Shown: positions 26,485 to 35,568, numbered from the stretch's first letter. The stretch: 64,000 bases of DNA from Bacteroidota bacterium (GCA_018267385.1 JAFDYN010000007.1:372001-436000); one strand, 5' to 3'. The notes: generated by a model from the sequence alone, not told the origin. Numbers and translations: made by a program.

Positions 26485-27288
26485 TCATTCATGAGTAATA
26501 GCAATTCGCTTGGTGTAATAAGATGTTTGTGTATGAATGTGTAAAATATAGGTACCCTCAGGGATAGTTGATACATCTATAACACCCTTATTTTCTGAGG
26601 AGCAATATACAACTCGTCCGAGCATATCAACCATTTGTATATTACTGGCGGCAGGAAAATCCTTCGGAAGATATAGTTGATTTGATGCAGGAATCGGAAA
26701 AACAGTAAACGCTTTATCTAATTCTTCCTCAATACCAGTCGCACCCTGACGTTCTCCTATATACGCATTTCTGATCTCTAAAGTACCTGTTCCCGGAAAG
26801 ACTGAATTGAATTCTAATTGAATGTGGTTATACCAAACTAAAGGAAAGGTTAGCGTAGTCCATTGGTTATTCAAAATCCCATAATAACTGGATGCAGTTC
26901 CTACACATTGGTTGTTAGAAGCTATGTTAAACTGAATCACATTTACAGCCCCTGAGCCTGAACTATCTGTATATCCTAGATCGAGCTGAGGTACACATGC
27001 TGAAGGATTATCCGCATTAATCCTCAAGTCAAACTGTAGGACCGGATGTGCAAGGGAGTTAGTATTAAGCCAAGGTGAAAAGAGATATGCATGGACATTA
27101 GTTTGATTATGGTTGTCTACTTCGATAGTACCAGTGCTGGTATTGTGATACCAGGTTCCGGTAGTAACAGTCCAACCAGTACACTGTGAGCTTGCGTCAA
27201 AACTCTCAGTGTAAGGATAGGTTGAAATTTGGGCAGTGGCACAAAGGCTCACCAAAACAATCAGGGTAAGGGCGTAGAGATTTTTCAT
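26485..27288 (-). CDS. T9SS-exported protein with jelly-roll-like domain
   Basis: 267 residues. Signal peptide to about residue 19 (LVSLCATAQ), a beta-sandwich region with FDASSQCTGWTVTTGTWYH and LQFDLRINADN (reminiscent of MAM/adhesion-type lectin folds), then a T9SS type A sorting domain (FTVFPIPASNQLYLP...). Likely a secreted or surface protein; ligand unknown. It is not clearly tied to metal resistance. Confidence 0.75.
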   Translation of the reverse strand: MKNLYALTLIVLVSLCATAQISTYPYTESFDASSQCTGWTVTTGTWYHNTSTGTIEVDNHNQTNVHAYLFSPWLNTNSLAHPVLQFDLRINADNPSACVPQLDLGYTDSSGSGAVNVIQFNIASNNQCVGTASSYYGILNNQWTTLTFPLVWYNHIQLEFNSVFPGTGTLEIRNAYIGERQGATGIEEELDKAFTVFPIPASNQLYLPKDFPAASNIQMVDMLGRVVYCSSENKGVIDVSTIPEGTYILHIHTQTSYYTKRIAITHE

Positions 27289-27345
27289 TTTTATGTGTTT
27301 TTATGGATTAAAGAATTTACAATCAGTTTTAGAAGAGAATACCGT

Positions 27346-27879
27346 TTAGTCTACGCCGAAGCAGAATAGGGTAAGTTTGCCACCTCCCATAAGCGAACCT
27401 AAATCCATTGAGGGCATAAAGGCATATTCGCCGGAGGCAAGCGGCTTATCAAAAATGACTTGATATAATCCTTCTCTAATCTTCTTTAACGACACGCTTG
27501 CTTTAGTGGAACTAATATCTTTTGCCGCTCCGTTAAATCCAGTGGCTTCCTGTGTGAATCTTCGTCTGTCTTTTTTGACTATGGCTATACCAACATCTAC
27601 TTTATCCGATGCATCTCCACTACCTTCTATCTTGATATAAAATTGTGGCAAGCTATTCTTACTAAAACGTATGTCGGATTTCGATTGAAAAGCAGTGAGA
27701 GATACTCTGCCACCCATACCGCTTATATCAATTGCGGCACTGATCTTCTCTAAGTTTTCAAGTTTGCCGTCTTTGAGATAATACGGGCGAGAGGGAAATT
27801 CAGGGTCGGGCACAGTTACAGTTTGAGCAAACGCACTTAGGGCGTAGGAAAACGTGATAAGTAGAAGAAATCCTTTCAT
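27346..27879 (-). CDS. Secreted hypothetical protein
   Basis: 177 residues with a signal peptide (LLLITFSYALSAFAQ). The mature part is beta-rich (YYLKDGKLENLEKISAAID, then LPQFYIKIEGSG) and ends in a Gly-rich segment (LGSLMGGGKLTLFCFG). I do not recognise the family. It precedes the T9SS protein at 26485 by 57 bases on the same strand, so they are probably co-transcribed. Confidence 0.65.
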   Translation of the reverse strand: MKGFLLLITFSYALSAFAQTVTVPDPEFPSRPYYLKDGKLENLEKISAAIDISGMGGRVSLTAFQSKSDIRFSKNSLPQFYIKIEGSGDASDKVDVGIAIVKKDRRRFTQEATGFNGAAKDISSTKASVSLKKIREGLYQVIFDKPLASGEYAFMPSMDLGSLMGGGKLTLFCFGVD

Positions 27880-27960
27880 GGTTATGTGTTTTGAATAGAT
27901 GCCTACTCTATTTCAGCTTTTCGGCAAACGCTGCAACTGCAAGATAAGAAAAATCTGAAA

Positions 27961-27982
27961 ATGTAATCGCATACGATTACAT
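27961..27982. promoter_or_regulatory. Perfect palindromic operator upstream of the XRE regulator
   Basis: ATGTAATCG - CATA - CGATTACAT: a perfect 9-bp inverted repeat with a four-base spacer, 38 bases before the XRE gene at 28021 and 82 bases before the divergent start at 27879. Its place and symmetry fit the binding site of a dimeric helix-turn-helix repressor such as the one encoded next to it. Confidence 0.75.
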
Positions 27983-28020
27983 TGATTTGTTAATACTGTC
28001 TGTCCTTTGTCCTCTAAAGG

Positions 28021-28242
28021 ATGAGTTCTAAAGAGCAACTACTAAAAAATTTTGGTAAGAGACTGGTAATGTTAAGAAAGGAGCAAAATCTTAGCCAGTC
28101 TGACTTAGCGCGTCTTACTGGGAAAGATCGCCAGAACATATACCGTATTGAAAAAGGAGATCTAAATCCGACTCTGTTTCAGTTAACGGAATTAGCTACC
28201 GCTTTGAAGATATCGGTGTCTGAACTCGTTAATTTAGGGTAG
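28021..28242 (+). CDS. XRE-family transcriptional regulator
   Basis: 73 residues, one Cro/C1-type helix-turn-helix: GKRLVMLRKEQNLSQSDLAR then GKDRQNIYRIEKGDLNPTLF and a last helix LATALKISVSELVN. This is the short single-domain form common in Bacteroidota islands. A perfect palindrome lies in its promoter region, so it probably represses itself and the divergent genes 27879-26485. Confidence 0.88.
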   Translation: MSSKEQLLKNFGKRLVMLRKEQNLSQSDLARLTGKDRQNIYRIEKGDLNPTLFQLTELATALKISVSELVNLG

Positions 28243-28449
28243 TTATATGATCATGTTCCATGAAAGCTAAGCAAGTAATACAGGCGCAATGCAGTCGTAT
28301 ATGACTTCCTAAATAACTCAGTTTGTGAAAACACATCACACTTTCAATTTTTTGATTTCCATTGGCAAGCTCTGAAGTCATCTGATAAACAAAATGATAA
28401 GGTTTTTGGAAAAATAACTACATTGTAGAATCTCAGACATTTTGAAACC

Positions 28450-29484
28450 ATGACAAAAAAATATCAAGTATTTGTTAGCTCTACGTATCTTGATTTGATT
28501 GTAGAAAGAAATGTAGTAATGCAAACCTTACTGGAAATGGATTTTATCCCTTGTGGAATGGAATTGTTTCCCGCTGCCGATGATGATCAATGGACACTAA
28601 TAAAAAGAGTTATCGATGAATGTGACTATTATATTGTAATAGTAGGTGGTCGATATGGTTCACTTGGAGCAGGCAATAAAAGCTACACTCAATTAGAATA
28701 TGAATATGCTGTTGCACAAGGTAAGCCTGTATTAGCATTTTTGCATGAGAATATTGGAAGCTTGCCGAAGGATAGATGTGAGGATCGAAAGGATCGGCAG
28801 AAAAAACTTAATGACTTTATAGAGTTATGTCAGAGAAAGGTCATTAAACACTGGGCTACTCCCCAACAATTAGGAAGTTTGGTTAGCACCAGCTTAACTA
28901 AACTTGTAAAGACCCATCCCGGTATAGGTTGGATAAGAGCAAACGAAATAGGCGCTGTAGCTCAAACACCTGAAATTAAGGCAGAAGAGTTTTTCTATAC
29001 TCTGGATGATAAAGTCAATTCCAATTTCCCAGAAATCATTAAAGGTGCTAAATCGGTAAAAATATTAGCTCGTACAGCGGTTAATTTAGTAAGTCAATAT
29101 GAACGCCAGTTTGAGAGCTTAGGAGAACAAGGTTGTGAGATAAAAGTCCTATTTATTAGTCCGGATACAGAAGCTGCAAAATATGTTTACGGCACGAATC
29201 CAGAAATTTTTGAGGAAAACATTAAAAAGATGAATCTCTATTTAACTAAACTGAAGAAAAAAATAGGGACTAAATTTAATTCTAAATGTATTTTACATGC
29301 ACCAACCTTAAGTCTTATTCTGATTGAACGTGAGAATGCTGAAGAAAATTTTATAATTGTACAACTGTATTTCTTACATAGTAGAGTAAGTCGAGACCGG
29401 CCGTTGTTTAAAGTATATGCAAGGGATAGATGGTATGGTGCATTTTTTGATGAATTTGATAAGCTTTGGGAGGGTGGTCTTTAA
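28450..29484 (+). CDS. DUF4062 domain protein
   Basis: 344 residues. The N-terminal 95 residues match DUF4062: KYQVFVSSTYLDLIVERNVV, then FIPCGMELFPAADDDQWTLI and YYIVIVGGRYGSLG, a Rossmann-like fold related in form to TIR/SLOG-type domains and found at the front of NACHT-containing STAND proteins. The C-terminal part (about 190-344; AKSVKILARTAVNLVSQYE, then GCEIKVLFISPDTEAAKY) looks like a PLD-like or ligand-sensing domain, not identified with certainty. The neighbouring HIT gene is 26 bases downstream. A role in defence or stress signalling is an inference. Confidence 0.75.
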   Translation: MTKKYQVFVSSTYLDLIVERNVVMQTLLEMDFIPCGMELFPAADDDQWTLIKRVIDECDYYIVIVGGRYGSLGAGNKSYTQLEYEYAVAQGKPVLAFLHENIGSLPKDRCEDRKDRQKKLNDFIELCQRKVIKHWATPQQLGSLVSTSLTKLVKTHPGIGWIRANEIGAVAQTPEIKAEEFFYTLDDKVNSNFPEIIKGAKSVKILARTAVNLVSQYERQFESLGEQGCEIKVLFISPDTEAAKYVYGTNPEIFEENIKKMNLYLTKLKKKIGTKFNSKCILHAPTLSLILIERENAEENFIIVQLYFLHSRVSRDRPLFKVYARDRWYGAFFDEFDKLWEGGL

Positions 29485-29510
29485 TTTTACCTAAAAACAA
29501 TAAAACAACG

Positions 29511-29981
29511 ATGAATTATAAAAGCCCAACATGTCCTTTCTGTAAAGATGATATAAAAGATATTGCATTTTTAGAATCTGAGAACTTCTATGTGATATAT
29601 AATTACGCGCCTATTCTGCCAGGTCACTCGCTTGTTATTCCTAAGAATCATATCCAAAGTCTACTTGAATTGGATGAAAATCAACACTTAGAGTTTTTCC
29701 AGCTAAGTTTAAAGGCCGCAAAATTGATCCTAAAGGTCTTCAATGCAGACTCATTTAATTGGACAGTACAGGAGAAGCCACCAGCAGGACAAAGTATACC
29801 ACACTTACATCTTCATATTTTTCCACGTCACGAGCATGATTTGCCTAATCCCGGAGATTGGTATCCTTTGCTTAAAGAAAATGAGAAAGCTCAATACATA
29901 GATTCAGATAGTGATAAAAGAGTCAAGTTATCACGACAAGAACAAATTGATATTGTTAATCATATTAAGACGTTTTTGTAA
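29511..29981 (+). CDS. HIT-family nucleotide hydrolase
   Basis: 156 residues from ATG 29511, after the DUF4062 stop. Begins with a CPFC pair (CPFCKDD), then HSLVIPKNH, and the histidine triad PHLHLHIFPRHEHD near residues 101-114. HIT proteins hydrolyse dinucleoside polyphosphates or nucleoside phosphoramidates. Being directly behind a DUF4062 gene, with probable co-transcription, suggests the two act together on a nucleotide signal; this is inference. Confidence 0.85.
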   Translation: MNYKSPTCPFCKDDIKDIAFLESENFYVIYNYAPILPGHSLVIPKNHIQSLLELDENQHLEFFQLSLKAAKLILKVFNADSFNWTVQEKPPAGQSIPHLHLHIFPRHEHDLPNPGDWYPLLKENEKAQYIDSDSDKRVKLSRQEQIDIVNHIKTFL

Positions 29982-30028
29982 TTTGATTAGGTGATTACTT
30001 CGATACAAGCATGTTGTAGATAGTGTGA

Positions 30029-30391
30029 TTAATAGCTCCAGTACTCAACCTCTTTAAAAATGATTGTCTTTCCTGCCAGCAGTTCTTCATTTCTGATTAC
30101 AAACTGTTGAAGCCTATCTTTCTCATCTACAAGTTCAATACAAATGGTCAACCCCGAATTATCACCTTCAACTGCATGAGTATGTATAGACTTCTCTCCT
30201 TTCCTGTATGCTGAATGTGTTTGGAATACGTGAGCGTTCAAAAAGCCTTCTGACTTTGCCTCATCCAATATCTTTCTAACTGCTGTACGGGGAAATATCT
30301 TCCGCAAGAGTCCTTCCGATTTTACCGTTTCTCCGCTTTTAAGATAGATGCGCAGTTTACCCAGCTTTTGAACTTTAATCTTTTTGATCAT
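30029..30391 (-). CDS. DUF190 protein of a fluoride-resistance operon
   Basis: 120 residues. DUF190 fold: [20 protein letters not shown], then a PII-like beta-alpha region with [16 protein letters not shown] and a C-terminal [15 protein letters not shown]190 genes occur with fluoride exporters and fluoride riboswitches. The gene overlaps the 3' end of the CLC gene by 17 bases and lies behind the riboswitch at 31761. The function of DUF190 proteins is not settled; PII-like sensing is suspected. Confidence 0.85.
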   Translation of the reverse strand: MIKKIKVQKLGKLRIYLKSGETVKSEGLLRKIFPRTAVRKILDEAKSEGFLNAHVFQTHSAYRKGEKSIHTHAVEGDNSGLTICIELVDEKDRLQQFVIRNEELLAGKTIIFKEVEYWSY

Positions 30392-31718
30392 ATAGATGGC
30401 TTTTAAATTCTTTCAATGTTTTAGGTTCGTCATTCTCTTCATGAAATTTGGAGATAGCCACTCGTTGTGCATGATAGATCCCAGAGTGCCCGCTGAAATA
30501 ATATGCGGTGAAGCAAGCGATGGCAAAGTATAGCGAATATGCGCCGCCGAATAGTTCTATGCCCATGAAGGTACATGCGAGGGGCGTATTAGTAGCACCT
30601 GCAAACACGGCAATGAAACCCAACCCTGCCATAAGGTCGACAGGTGCTCCAGTGAAATGAGCGATCATATTACCGAGCGTAGCTCCTATAAAAAACAGCG
30701 GTGTTACCTCTCCGCCCTTAAAACCAGAACTCAGAGTTATTGCGGTAAGTAAAAGCTTCCAGAACCAACTCAGGTTTGTGGCACCTCCTACCTGAAAAGC
30801 GGACACAATACTTATGCCCCCAGGATTAGCCGATGTGACACCGAGGCCCAGATAATCAAAACTTCCGATCAACAGAGAAATACCGACCACTAATGCACCA
30901 CCGACAACGGGGATAAGCCATGTTATCCGTATATAGTTATTAAACATGCTTTTCAGCAAATGCGACAGTTCTGCAAATAGAAACCCGGTTAAACCAAAAC
31001 AGACCCCGGCTCCGATAACTTTTATCAAAAGCAGGAAGTCAAAGGATAGATAAGGAAACAAGAATACCTTGCCACTTTGATATGCTATAACATAATGCGT
31101 ATGGTGGACACCGGTAGATATACAGGTAAAATGACCGATTGTGGCCGCGATAAGGCAGGGGATCAAGGCATCATACTTTATGCGACCAACTGAAAGTACT
31201 TCGAGCGCAAAAATACAACCAGCAACAGGAGTTCCAAAAACGGCACCGAAGCCTGCTGCCATACCACACATAAGCAGTATACGCCGATCCTCCTGTTTAA
31301 AGTTGAAAATGTTGGAGAAAAAAGAAGATACACTACCTCCGATCTGAACCGCTGTCCCTTCTCTGCCGGCGGATCCTCCAAACAGATGTGTAACAACAGT
31401 ACTAATCAGTACCAGTGGAGCCATGCGTACAGGAATACCACCGCCCGGTTCATGAATCTCGTCCATAATGAGATTATTCCCAGCATCACTGTTTTTGCCA
31501 TACTGCCGATATACGTATGTGATTAGAATCCCTGCCAATGGCAACAGGTAAATAATCCATAAATGTGTTTGCCGAACGTTTGTAGCCCATTCCAGAACCC
31601 ACAGGAAAAAGGCAACAATCAATCCGATGATTATAGATACGGGAATAACGTATAAAGACCATACGCCCAGATATTGAGCAATGCGGAACTGTTCCAGCGA
31701 ATAAGTTATTTTCTTCAT
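30375..31718 (-). CDS. CLC-F-type fluoride/proton antiporter
   Basis: 447 residues from ATG 31718 (an upstream in-frame start at 31751 would intrude on the riboswitch). Chloride-channel fold with ten or more TM segments. [15 protein letters not shown] (115-129) has the GREGT form, while chloride-type CLC proteins have GREGP; this is typical of fluoride (CLC-F, eriC-F) proteins, as are the riboswitch upstream and the DUF190 partner. It exports F- in exchange for protons. Later motifs [18 protein letters not shown] and [16 protein letters not shown] are normal for the family. Confidence 0.88.
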   Translation of the reverse strand: MKKITYSLEQFRIAQYLGVWSLYVIPVSIIIGLIVAFFLWVLEWATNVRQTHLWIIYLLPLAGILITYVYRQYGKNSDAGNNLIMDEIHEPGGGIPVRMAPLVLISTVVTHLFGGSAGREGTAVQIGGSVSSFFSNIFNFKQEDRRILLMCGMAAGFGAVFGTPVAGCIFALEVLSVGRIKYDALIPCLIAATIGHFTCISTGVHHTHYVIAYQSGKVFLFPYLSFDFLLLIKVIGAGVCFGLTGFLFAELSHLLKSMFNNYIRITWLIPVVGGALVVGISLLIGSFDYLGLGVTSANPGGISIVSAFQVGGATNLSWFWKLLLTAITLSSGFKGGEVTPLFFIGATLGNMIAHFTGAPVDLMAGLGFIAVFAGATNTPLACTFMGIELFGGAYSLYFAIACFTAYYFSGHSGIYHAQRVAISKFHEENDEPKTLKEFKSHLYDQKD

Positions 31719-31735
31719 CCTACAAATAAGTTTAC

Positions 31736-31752
31736 GATGACAAAAAGTCATT
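31736..31752 (-). promoter_or_regulatory. Small hairpin downstream of the riboswitch aptamer
   Basis: On the minus strand ATGAC - TTTTT - GTCAT, between aptamer and start codon. It may be part of the expression platform. It has no T run to serve as an intrinsic terminator, so translation control is more likely. Weak support. Confidence 0.35.
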
Positions 31753-31760
31753 CATTATTT

Positions 31761-31817
31761 GTAGGCGCCATCAGCCTCGTAGCATTGAGGCGGTTATAAG
31801 GAAGACACCATTTCCTG
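31761..31817 (-). ncRNA. Fluoride (crcB) riboswitch
   Basis: Read on the minus strand: GGAAATGGTGTCTTCC (a hairpin with the ATGGTG core), then TTATAACCGCC, a short loop stem CTC...GAG, then GGCTGATGGCGCCTAC. The fixed parts AACCGCC and CTGATGGCGCCTAC match the crcB-motif consensus (GATG, AACCGCC, TGATGGC-CCTAC), with the pseudoknot partner bases in place. It ends about 43 bases before the CLC-F start. It is expected to turn on the exporter and DUF190 when fluoride binds. Confidence 0.9.
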
Positions 31818-32245
31818 TGTGATACAAAAATAGTAACATTTAATTGTCATGCAAACAATCCAATTCTGCCTCTTTCATTGCTACAGATAAAACAGATGAT
31901 CGCTGTTCATTCGCGTTTTGAGAAACGTAATGCGGATGCATGGACGTATGGAGGTGGTTGATGGAACATGTATAGCCCGTGCGTGGCATATGATCCATCG
32001 CCACGAAGCATAGCCGGTCCAAGCAGAAGCATGGAGGTCGAGATAAGCGAATGATCAGCGCTGCTACTATTTTGCGATAGGGGGCGCAAGGGAGGAACAC
32101 GCAAAGGAACGATAGTGACTGCGGCTTCCGGGACAAGCACCCGGTTTTGATGGGTCTGAGTGCGCTCAGACTTATCAAAAATTGCCTGCCTTCTTTATCG
32201 AAGTCTATATAGTTTCTTTGTGTAACTTGCATCAACATCCCTATC
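31818..32245. other. Stretch without a supportable gene
   Basis: 428 bases between the riboswitch and the DUF1275 gene. The minus strand has two overlapping short frames (77 codons at 31907-32140, 135 codons at 31840-32247), neither with recognisable content. The DUF1275 promoter and the fluoride operon promoter must lie here. A decayed gene is possible. Confidence 0.4.
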
Positions 32246-32941
32246 ATGCTTCATCACCTCGGAAAGGAAAGAAATTTTAAACATGATTTTTACCTGGCAA
32301 TACTTTTAGGGCTTAATGCCGGATTTGTCAATGCGGCGGGGTTTCTTGCATTTGGAGTACTTACAACCAACATAACCGGACACGCTGCTTTACTTGCAAT
32401 AGATGTCGCATCCGGAACAGTTGCAGGGGTAGCAAAAATCAGTATATGGCTGCTATCCTTTGCGTTTGGAGCATTCATCTCAGGGTTATGGATACAGACA
32501 GTTGGAAACCGTAAGCCGCCGTTTCGTCCTGTCCCTTTATTGATACTAATTCTCATATTGCTATCCGTCGCTATCTGCGGATCAAACAAGAATCTAAGCT
32601 CGCTGCTCATCACGGGTCTTTTATTTGGAATGGGCATACAGAATGCGTTAGTATCTGTAGTGTCGGGATTTGTTGTTCGTACCACCCATCTGACAGGAAT
32701 GGTGACGGATCTTGGAATCGACCTGTCGAGTATGTTCAATGAGAGAGATTGGAAAGAAAAAAGGCAAAGAATATTTCTCAGACTGACGATCATAGCTTCC
32801 TTTCTTGGAGGAGGCATTTTAGGAGGACTACTATTTTATCACTTTTCATTTATTGCCTTTTATATTCCGGCTTTGGTTCTAGCGACTACCTTACTAATGG
32901 ACTATATCTCCAGTATAAGGGATACGAAAAATGAAATTTGA
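32246..32941 (+). CDS. YoaK-family (DUF1275) membrane protein
   Basis: 231 residues, six to seven TM helices. DUF1275 signature: LLGLNAGFVNAAGFLAFGVL, TTNITGHAALLAID, then FGMGIQNALVSVVSGFVVRTTHLTGMVTDLGIDL. The THLTG and TNITGH pair is conserved in the family. Function unknown; members are inner-membrane proteins of the major-facilitator-like type. Confidence 0.9.
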   Translation: MLHHLGKERNFKHDFYLAILLGLNAGFVNAAGFLAFGVLTTNITGHAALLAIDVASGTVAGVAKISIWLLSFAFGAFISGLWIQTVGNRKPPFRPVPLLILILILLSVAICGSNKNLSSLLITGLLFGMGIQNALVSVVSGFVVRTTHLTGMVTDLGIDLSSMFNERDWKEKRQRIFLRLTIIASFLGGGILGGLLFYHFSFIAFYIPALVLATTLLMDYISSIRDTKNEI

Positions 32942-32983
32942 AAACGAACAAAATTTGTATCTTTAGAGATATAACTACAGTTT

Positions 32984-33580
32984 ATGATAGGAAATCATAC
33001 AAACACATTGGCCGGGTTCCCATACTCAAATTATCTCCCGCAACAATTATTCTGGACAGAAAATTCAGGGAGAATAGTATTTCGTAAAAAGATCGATACT
33101 GTAATAGGGATCGACCATCCCGGCATAGTGCTTGGGAAAGACATTTATGGATACGAGTGGATCGCCCATCATCATTATAAGAATGTCTATCCAAGTATCG
33201 ATAGGATGGATGCATTTTCATTAGGCCGTGAGGTATATTATTCAAACAAGCCAGTATATTATGACAGAGCTAAGATTGTAGAGCGCACAATCTATCACTG
33301 GTTGGAGAAGAAAGAGTATAGCTGGCTACGCCAAAACTGTCAGCACTTCGTTAATAACATTGCCAATGGCACGCATACCAGTGAAGCGATTGAAGATATA
33401 GGAAATATGGCGTTTACCGCATCTGGTATCACAGGTCTGATAGGCCTGTTCACCGGAAATAAAACACTTAAAAAAATTGCTGTGGTATCAGCTACTGTAG
33501 GAATCGGTGCCAAAGCATTGAGTCGGACACCAGTAAATAATGCATTACCGTCGAGGTCTAAGCAGCGGTTATTGCGATAG
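32984..33580 (+). CDS. LRAT/HRASLS-like permuted NlpC/P60 protein
   Basis: 198 residues. H45 in IDHPGIVLGKD matches the first catalytic His, and C119 in RQNCQHFVNNI the nucleophile (NCxHF) of LRAT-type acyltransferases and peptidases. The C-terminal 55 residues hold a hydrophobic segment (FTASGITGLIGLFTG; about 136-175), which could embed in a membrane. Bacterial members act as acyltransferases, hydrolases or toxins. The next gene on the same strand is a DNA/RNA endonuclease-like protein, so a toxin or effector role should be considered. Confidence 0.75.
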   Translation: MIGNHTNTLAGFPYSNYLPQQLFWTENSGRIVFRKKIDTVIGIDHPGIVLGKDIYGYEWIAHHHYKNVYPSIDRMDAFSLGREVYYSNKPVYYDRAKIVERTIYHWLEKKEYSWLRQNCQHFVNNIANGTHTSEAIEDIGNMAFTASGITGLIGLFTGNKTLKKIAVVSATVGIGAKALSRTPVNNALPSRSKQRLLR

Positions 33581-33660
33581 ATCATAGCGTACTTACCGAT
33601 ACGAAGTATTCACAATATTAAATCAATCAAAGCAATAGCTTTGCAATAAACTATTGAAAA

Positions 33661-34284
33661 TTGCTTTACCGTTGGTCAATACCATATGACAAATTCCTTT
33701 ACGATGATAGATCTTCAGGTCATGAACAAAAGGTTGAAGTCTTCCTTTCCGTTATATATGATTACTGGATAACACTCTATAAAGACAATTCAAAAGCATA
33801 CACTGCAATAACCAGATTAGCTTATAAAGACTTTGTGTTTTTGTTTGACGATACTGATGAACTGATCAGTCAAGGAAAAGCAAAGACCCATGAAGTCCCG
33901 GAAGGAAGAGTAGTGGCAGCATTTGGATTTTCCAAGGAGAAGAAACATCAACGAAGTAATTATCGGGTGCAAAGCTACTTAGGCCCCACCTCCAAAGTGT
34001 TTGGGTATTTGGGTGGTGCATATGATAAAGGTCATTTTATCTCAGATGCTTCGGGAGGTCCGAAGGAAATTAATTTATTTCCTCACAAAAGAGCTTTAAA
34101 TCGAGGATGGTCAGAGGAAGGGAAGATCTATCGCCGAATGGAACAGACCATCGCCGATAATCCTGGCACCTTCTTTTTTTCGCGGCCATTTTATAATGAT
34201 GCTACTTATCGTCCTTTTTCAATAGAATATGGGTTTGTACTTCCCAATGGAGAATTCCAATCGAGAATATTTAAAAACATCTAA
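33661..34284 (+). CDS. DNA/RNA non-specific endonuclease-like protein (beta-beta-alpha metal fold)
   Basis: 207 residues from a TTG start at 33661; no ATG is available at the N-terminus. The C-terminal part reads GGAYDKGHFISDASGGPKE, EINLFPHKRALNRGWSEEG and YRRMEQTIAD. DKGH fits the DRGH-type motif (catalytic H125), N138 and N147 fit the metal and following helix positions of the NucA/EndoG family. The usual second half of the domain is short. No immunity gene is obvious. Closely follows the LRAT-like gene (81 bases). Confidence 0.6.
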   Translation: MLYRWSIPYDKFLYDDRSSGHEQKVEVFLSVIYDYWITLYKDNSKAYTAITRLAYKDFVFLFDDTDELISQGKAKTHEVPEGRVVAAFGFSKEKKHQRSNYRVQSYLGPTSKVFGYLGGAYDKGHFISDASGGPKEINLFPHKRALNRGWSEEGKIYRRMEQTIADNPGTFFFSRPFYNDATYRPFSIEYGFVLPNGEFQSRIFKNI

Positions 34285-34308
34285 AGGCAATAACAGAAGG
34301 AGTACAGT

Positions 34309-35514
34309 TCAAAATATATTCATTGAGGTTGTGGCACTGAACGGCCTGCTCGGTGCACCTCCAATCATAAGCTTCAGGTAAATATGATGGTTAGGTAGGT
34401 TGATAAAATCTTCCAACCCGAACTCCGGGAACATTTCCTTGCTCATAAATAGTGCATCCTCTGTACCTATACGGAAAGAGATAATTGTTCCGGCGTTTCC
34501 AAGGATAGCCTCACGGATCTCATCCTCTAACTGGTACATATACTGATGGGCTAGTATCATGCCTACTTTAAATTTGCGGAGTTCTGAGAACATATTGACC
34601 AGGGAAAGAGTAGTGAAGTTGTGAAACTCATCCATATACACCATAAATGGAACACGCATAGATTCATTTGTATCCACTCTGCTAAAAGCTGCTGAACTGA
34701 TAGAACTAATTAGCAATGCACCTAATATCTTTGCAACATCCTCTCCAACATGACCTTTAGAAAGATTGACCAAGATTACCCTCTTATCATCCATCGCTTT
34801 GCGCAGCGATATTTCTTCTTTATTTTCTATAAGCACACGTTTAATTACAGGATGCGCAAGCATGCCACCTATTTTGTTCAATACAGGTAGCAAGTCATAC
34901 CTGTTGTAATTGGAAAACTCCTTTGCCCAGAAATCCTTTACACTTGGGTTTTGAACCTGCTTTATAGCCTGAGACCTGAAAGATTTGTCCAGTAATAATC
35001 GGGGGAGATCTGCAATGGTCGCAGAGCGCTGATCCAATAGGGTTAGTATAGCGTATCTTAAGATGTGTTCCAACTTCACACCCCATGCATCGTGCCAGAG
35101 CTTTTTAAAAACTTCCAATATACTGGACGCGACCAATGAACGCTTTTCGTAAGATACACGCCTAAAGGGATTATATCTGAAGCGCAGTGCGATATCGGGG
35201 ATATTCAGGTATATGACATCGGGATGCCTCTCTTGCGGCATTGCATCAAAAATAGATTGCACAAGGTCGCTATGAGGGTCAATCAAACATAGGCCACGGC
35301 CGGCTTGCAGATCCTGTAGTACCATAGTCCTCATCAAGGTCGATTTACCTGTACCGGTCTTGCCAATGATATAAGTATGAAGCAACTTATCCTCCTGCCG
35401 TATGCCAAAAGGACGCTTGGTATTCCGGTATAGCGTCTTGGCAAAATAAGTTATCTCATGATCCTGTTGCATGAGAATATTCTCACCCCAATAGGCATCA
35501 AGCGGTAGTAGCAC
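34309..35514 (-). CDS. VirD4/TraG-like coupling ATPase, short form
   Basis: 401 residues from a GTG at 35514; ATG 35472 is an alternative, and a 12-bp palindrome GAGAATATTCTC lies just before it. HerA/VirD4 ATPase: Walker A IIGKTGTGKSTLMR (near 50-62), LCLIDPHSDLV, Walker B VPFMVYMDEFHNF, sensor region LAHQYMYQLEDEIREAI and GNAGTIISFRIG. It lacks the long N-terminal domain seen in the related protein at 1-1304. It should couple relaxosome or DNA substrate to a transfer channel, but no relaxase or channel genes are in the window. Confidence 0.85.
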   Translation of the reverse strand: MLLPLDAYWGENILMQQDHEITYFAKTLYRNTKRPFGIRQEDKLLHTYIIGKTGTGKSTLMRTMVLQDLQAGRGLCLIDPHSDLVQSIFDAMPQERHPDVIYLNIPDIALRFRYNPFRRVSYEKRSLVASSILEVFKKLWHDAWGVKLEHILRYAILTLLDQRSATIADLPRLLLDKSFRSQAIKQVQNPSVKDFWAKEFSNYNRYDLLPVLNKIGGMLAHPVIKRVLIENKEEISLRKAMDDKRVILVNLSKGHVGEDVAKILGALLISSISSAAFSRVDTNESMRVPFMVYMDEFHNFTTLSLVNMFSELRKFKVGMILAHQYMYQLEDEIREAILGNAGTIISFRIGTEDALFMSKEMFPEFGLEDFINLPNHHIYLKLMIGGAPSRPFSATTSMNIF

Positions 35515-35527
35515 ATCAGCCTGTCGC

Positions 35528-35537
35528 CTCTACTGCC
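35528..35537 (+). repeat. CTCTACTGCC element, copy A
   Basis: Ten bases shared with the 16-base element at 40500 and 49727. It is in the gap between divergent genes 34309-35514 and 35569-35760, about 32 bases before the latter. Confidence 0.45.
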
Positions 35538-35568
35538 ATGTTCTAAGGCTTTCGAATACAGTTATGGA

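Noticed and set aside
31840..32247. 135-codon minus frame before the DUF1275 gene
   Set aside because: No recognisable protein pattern and it overlaps a second short frame (31907-32140); left as unexplained sequence.
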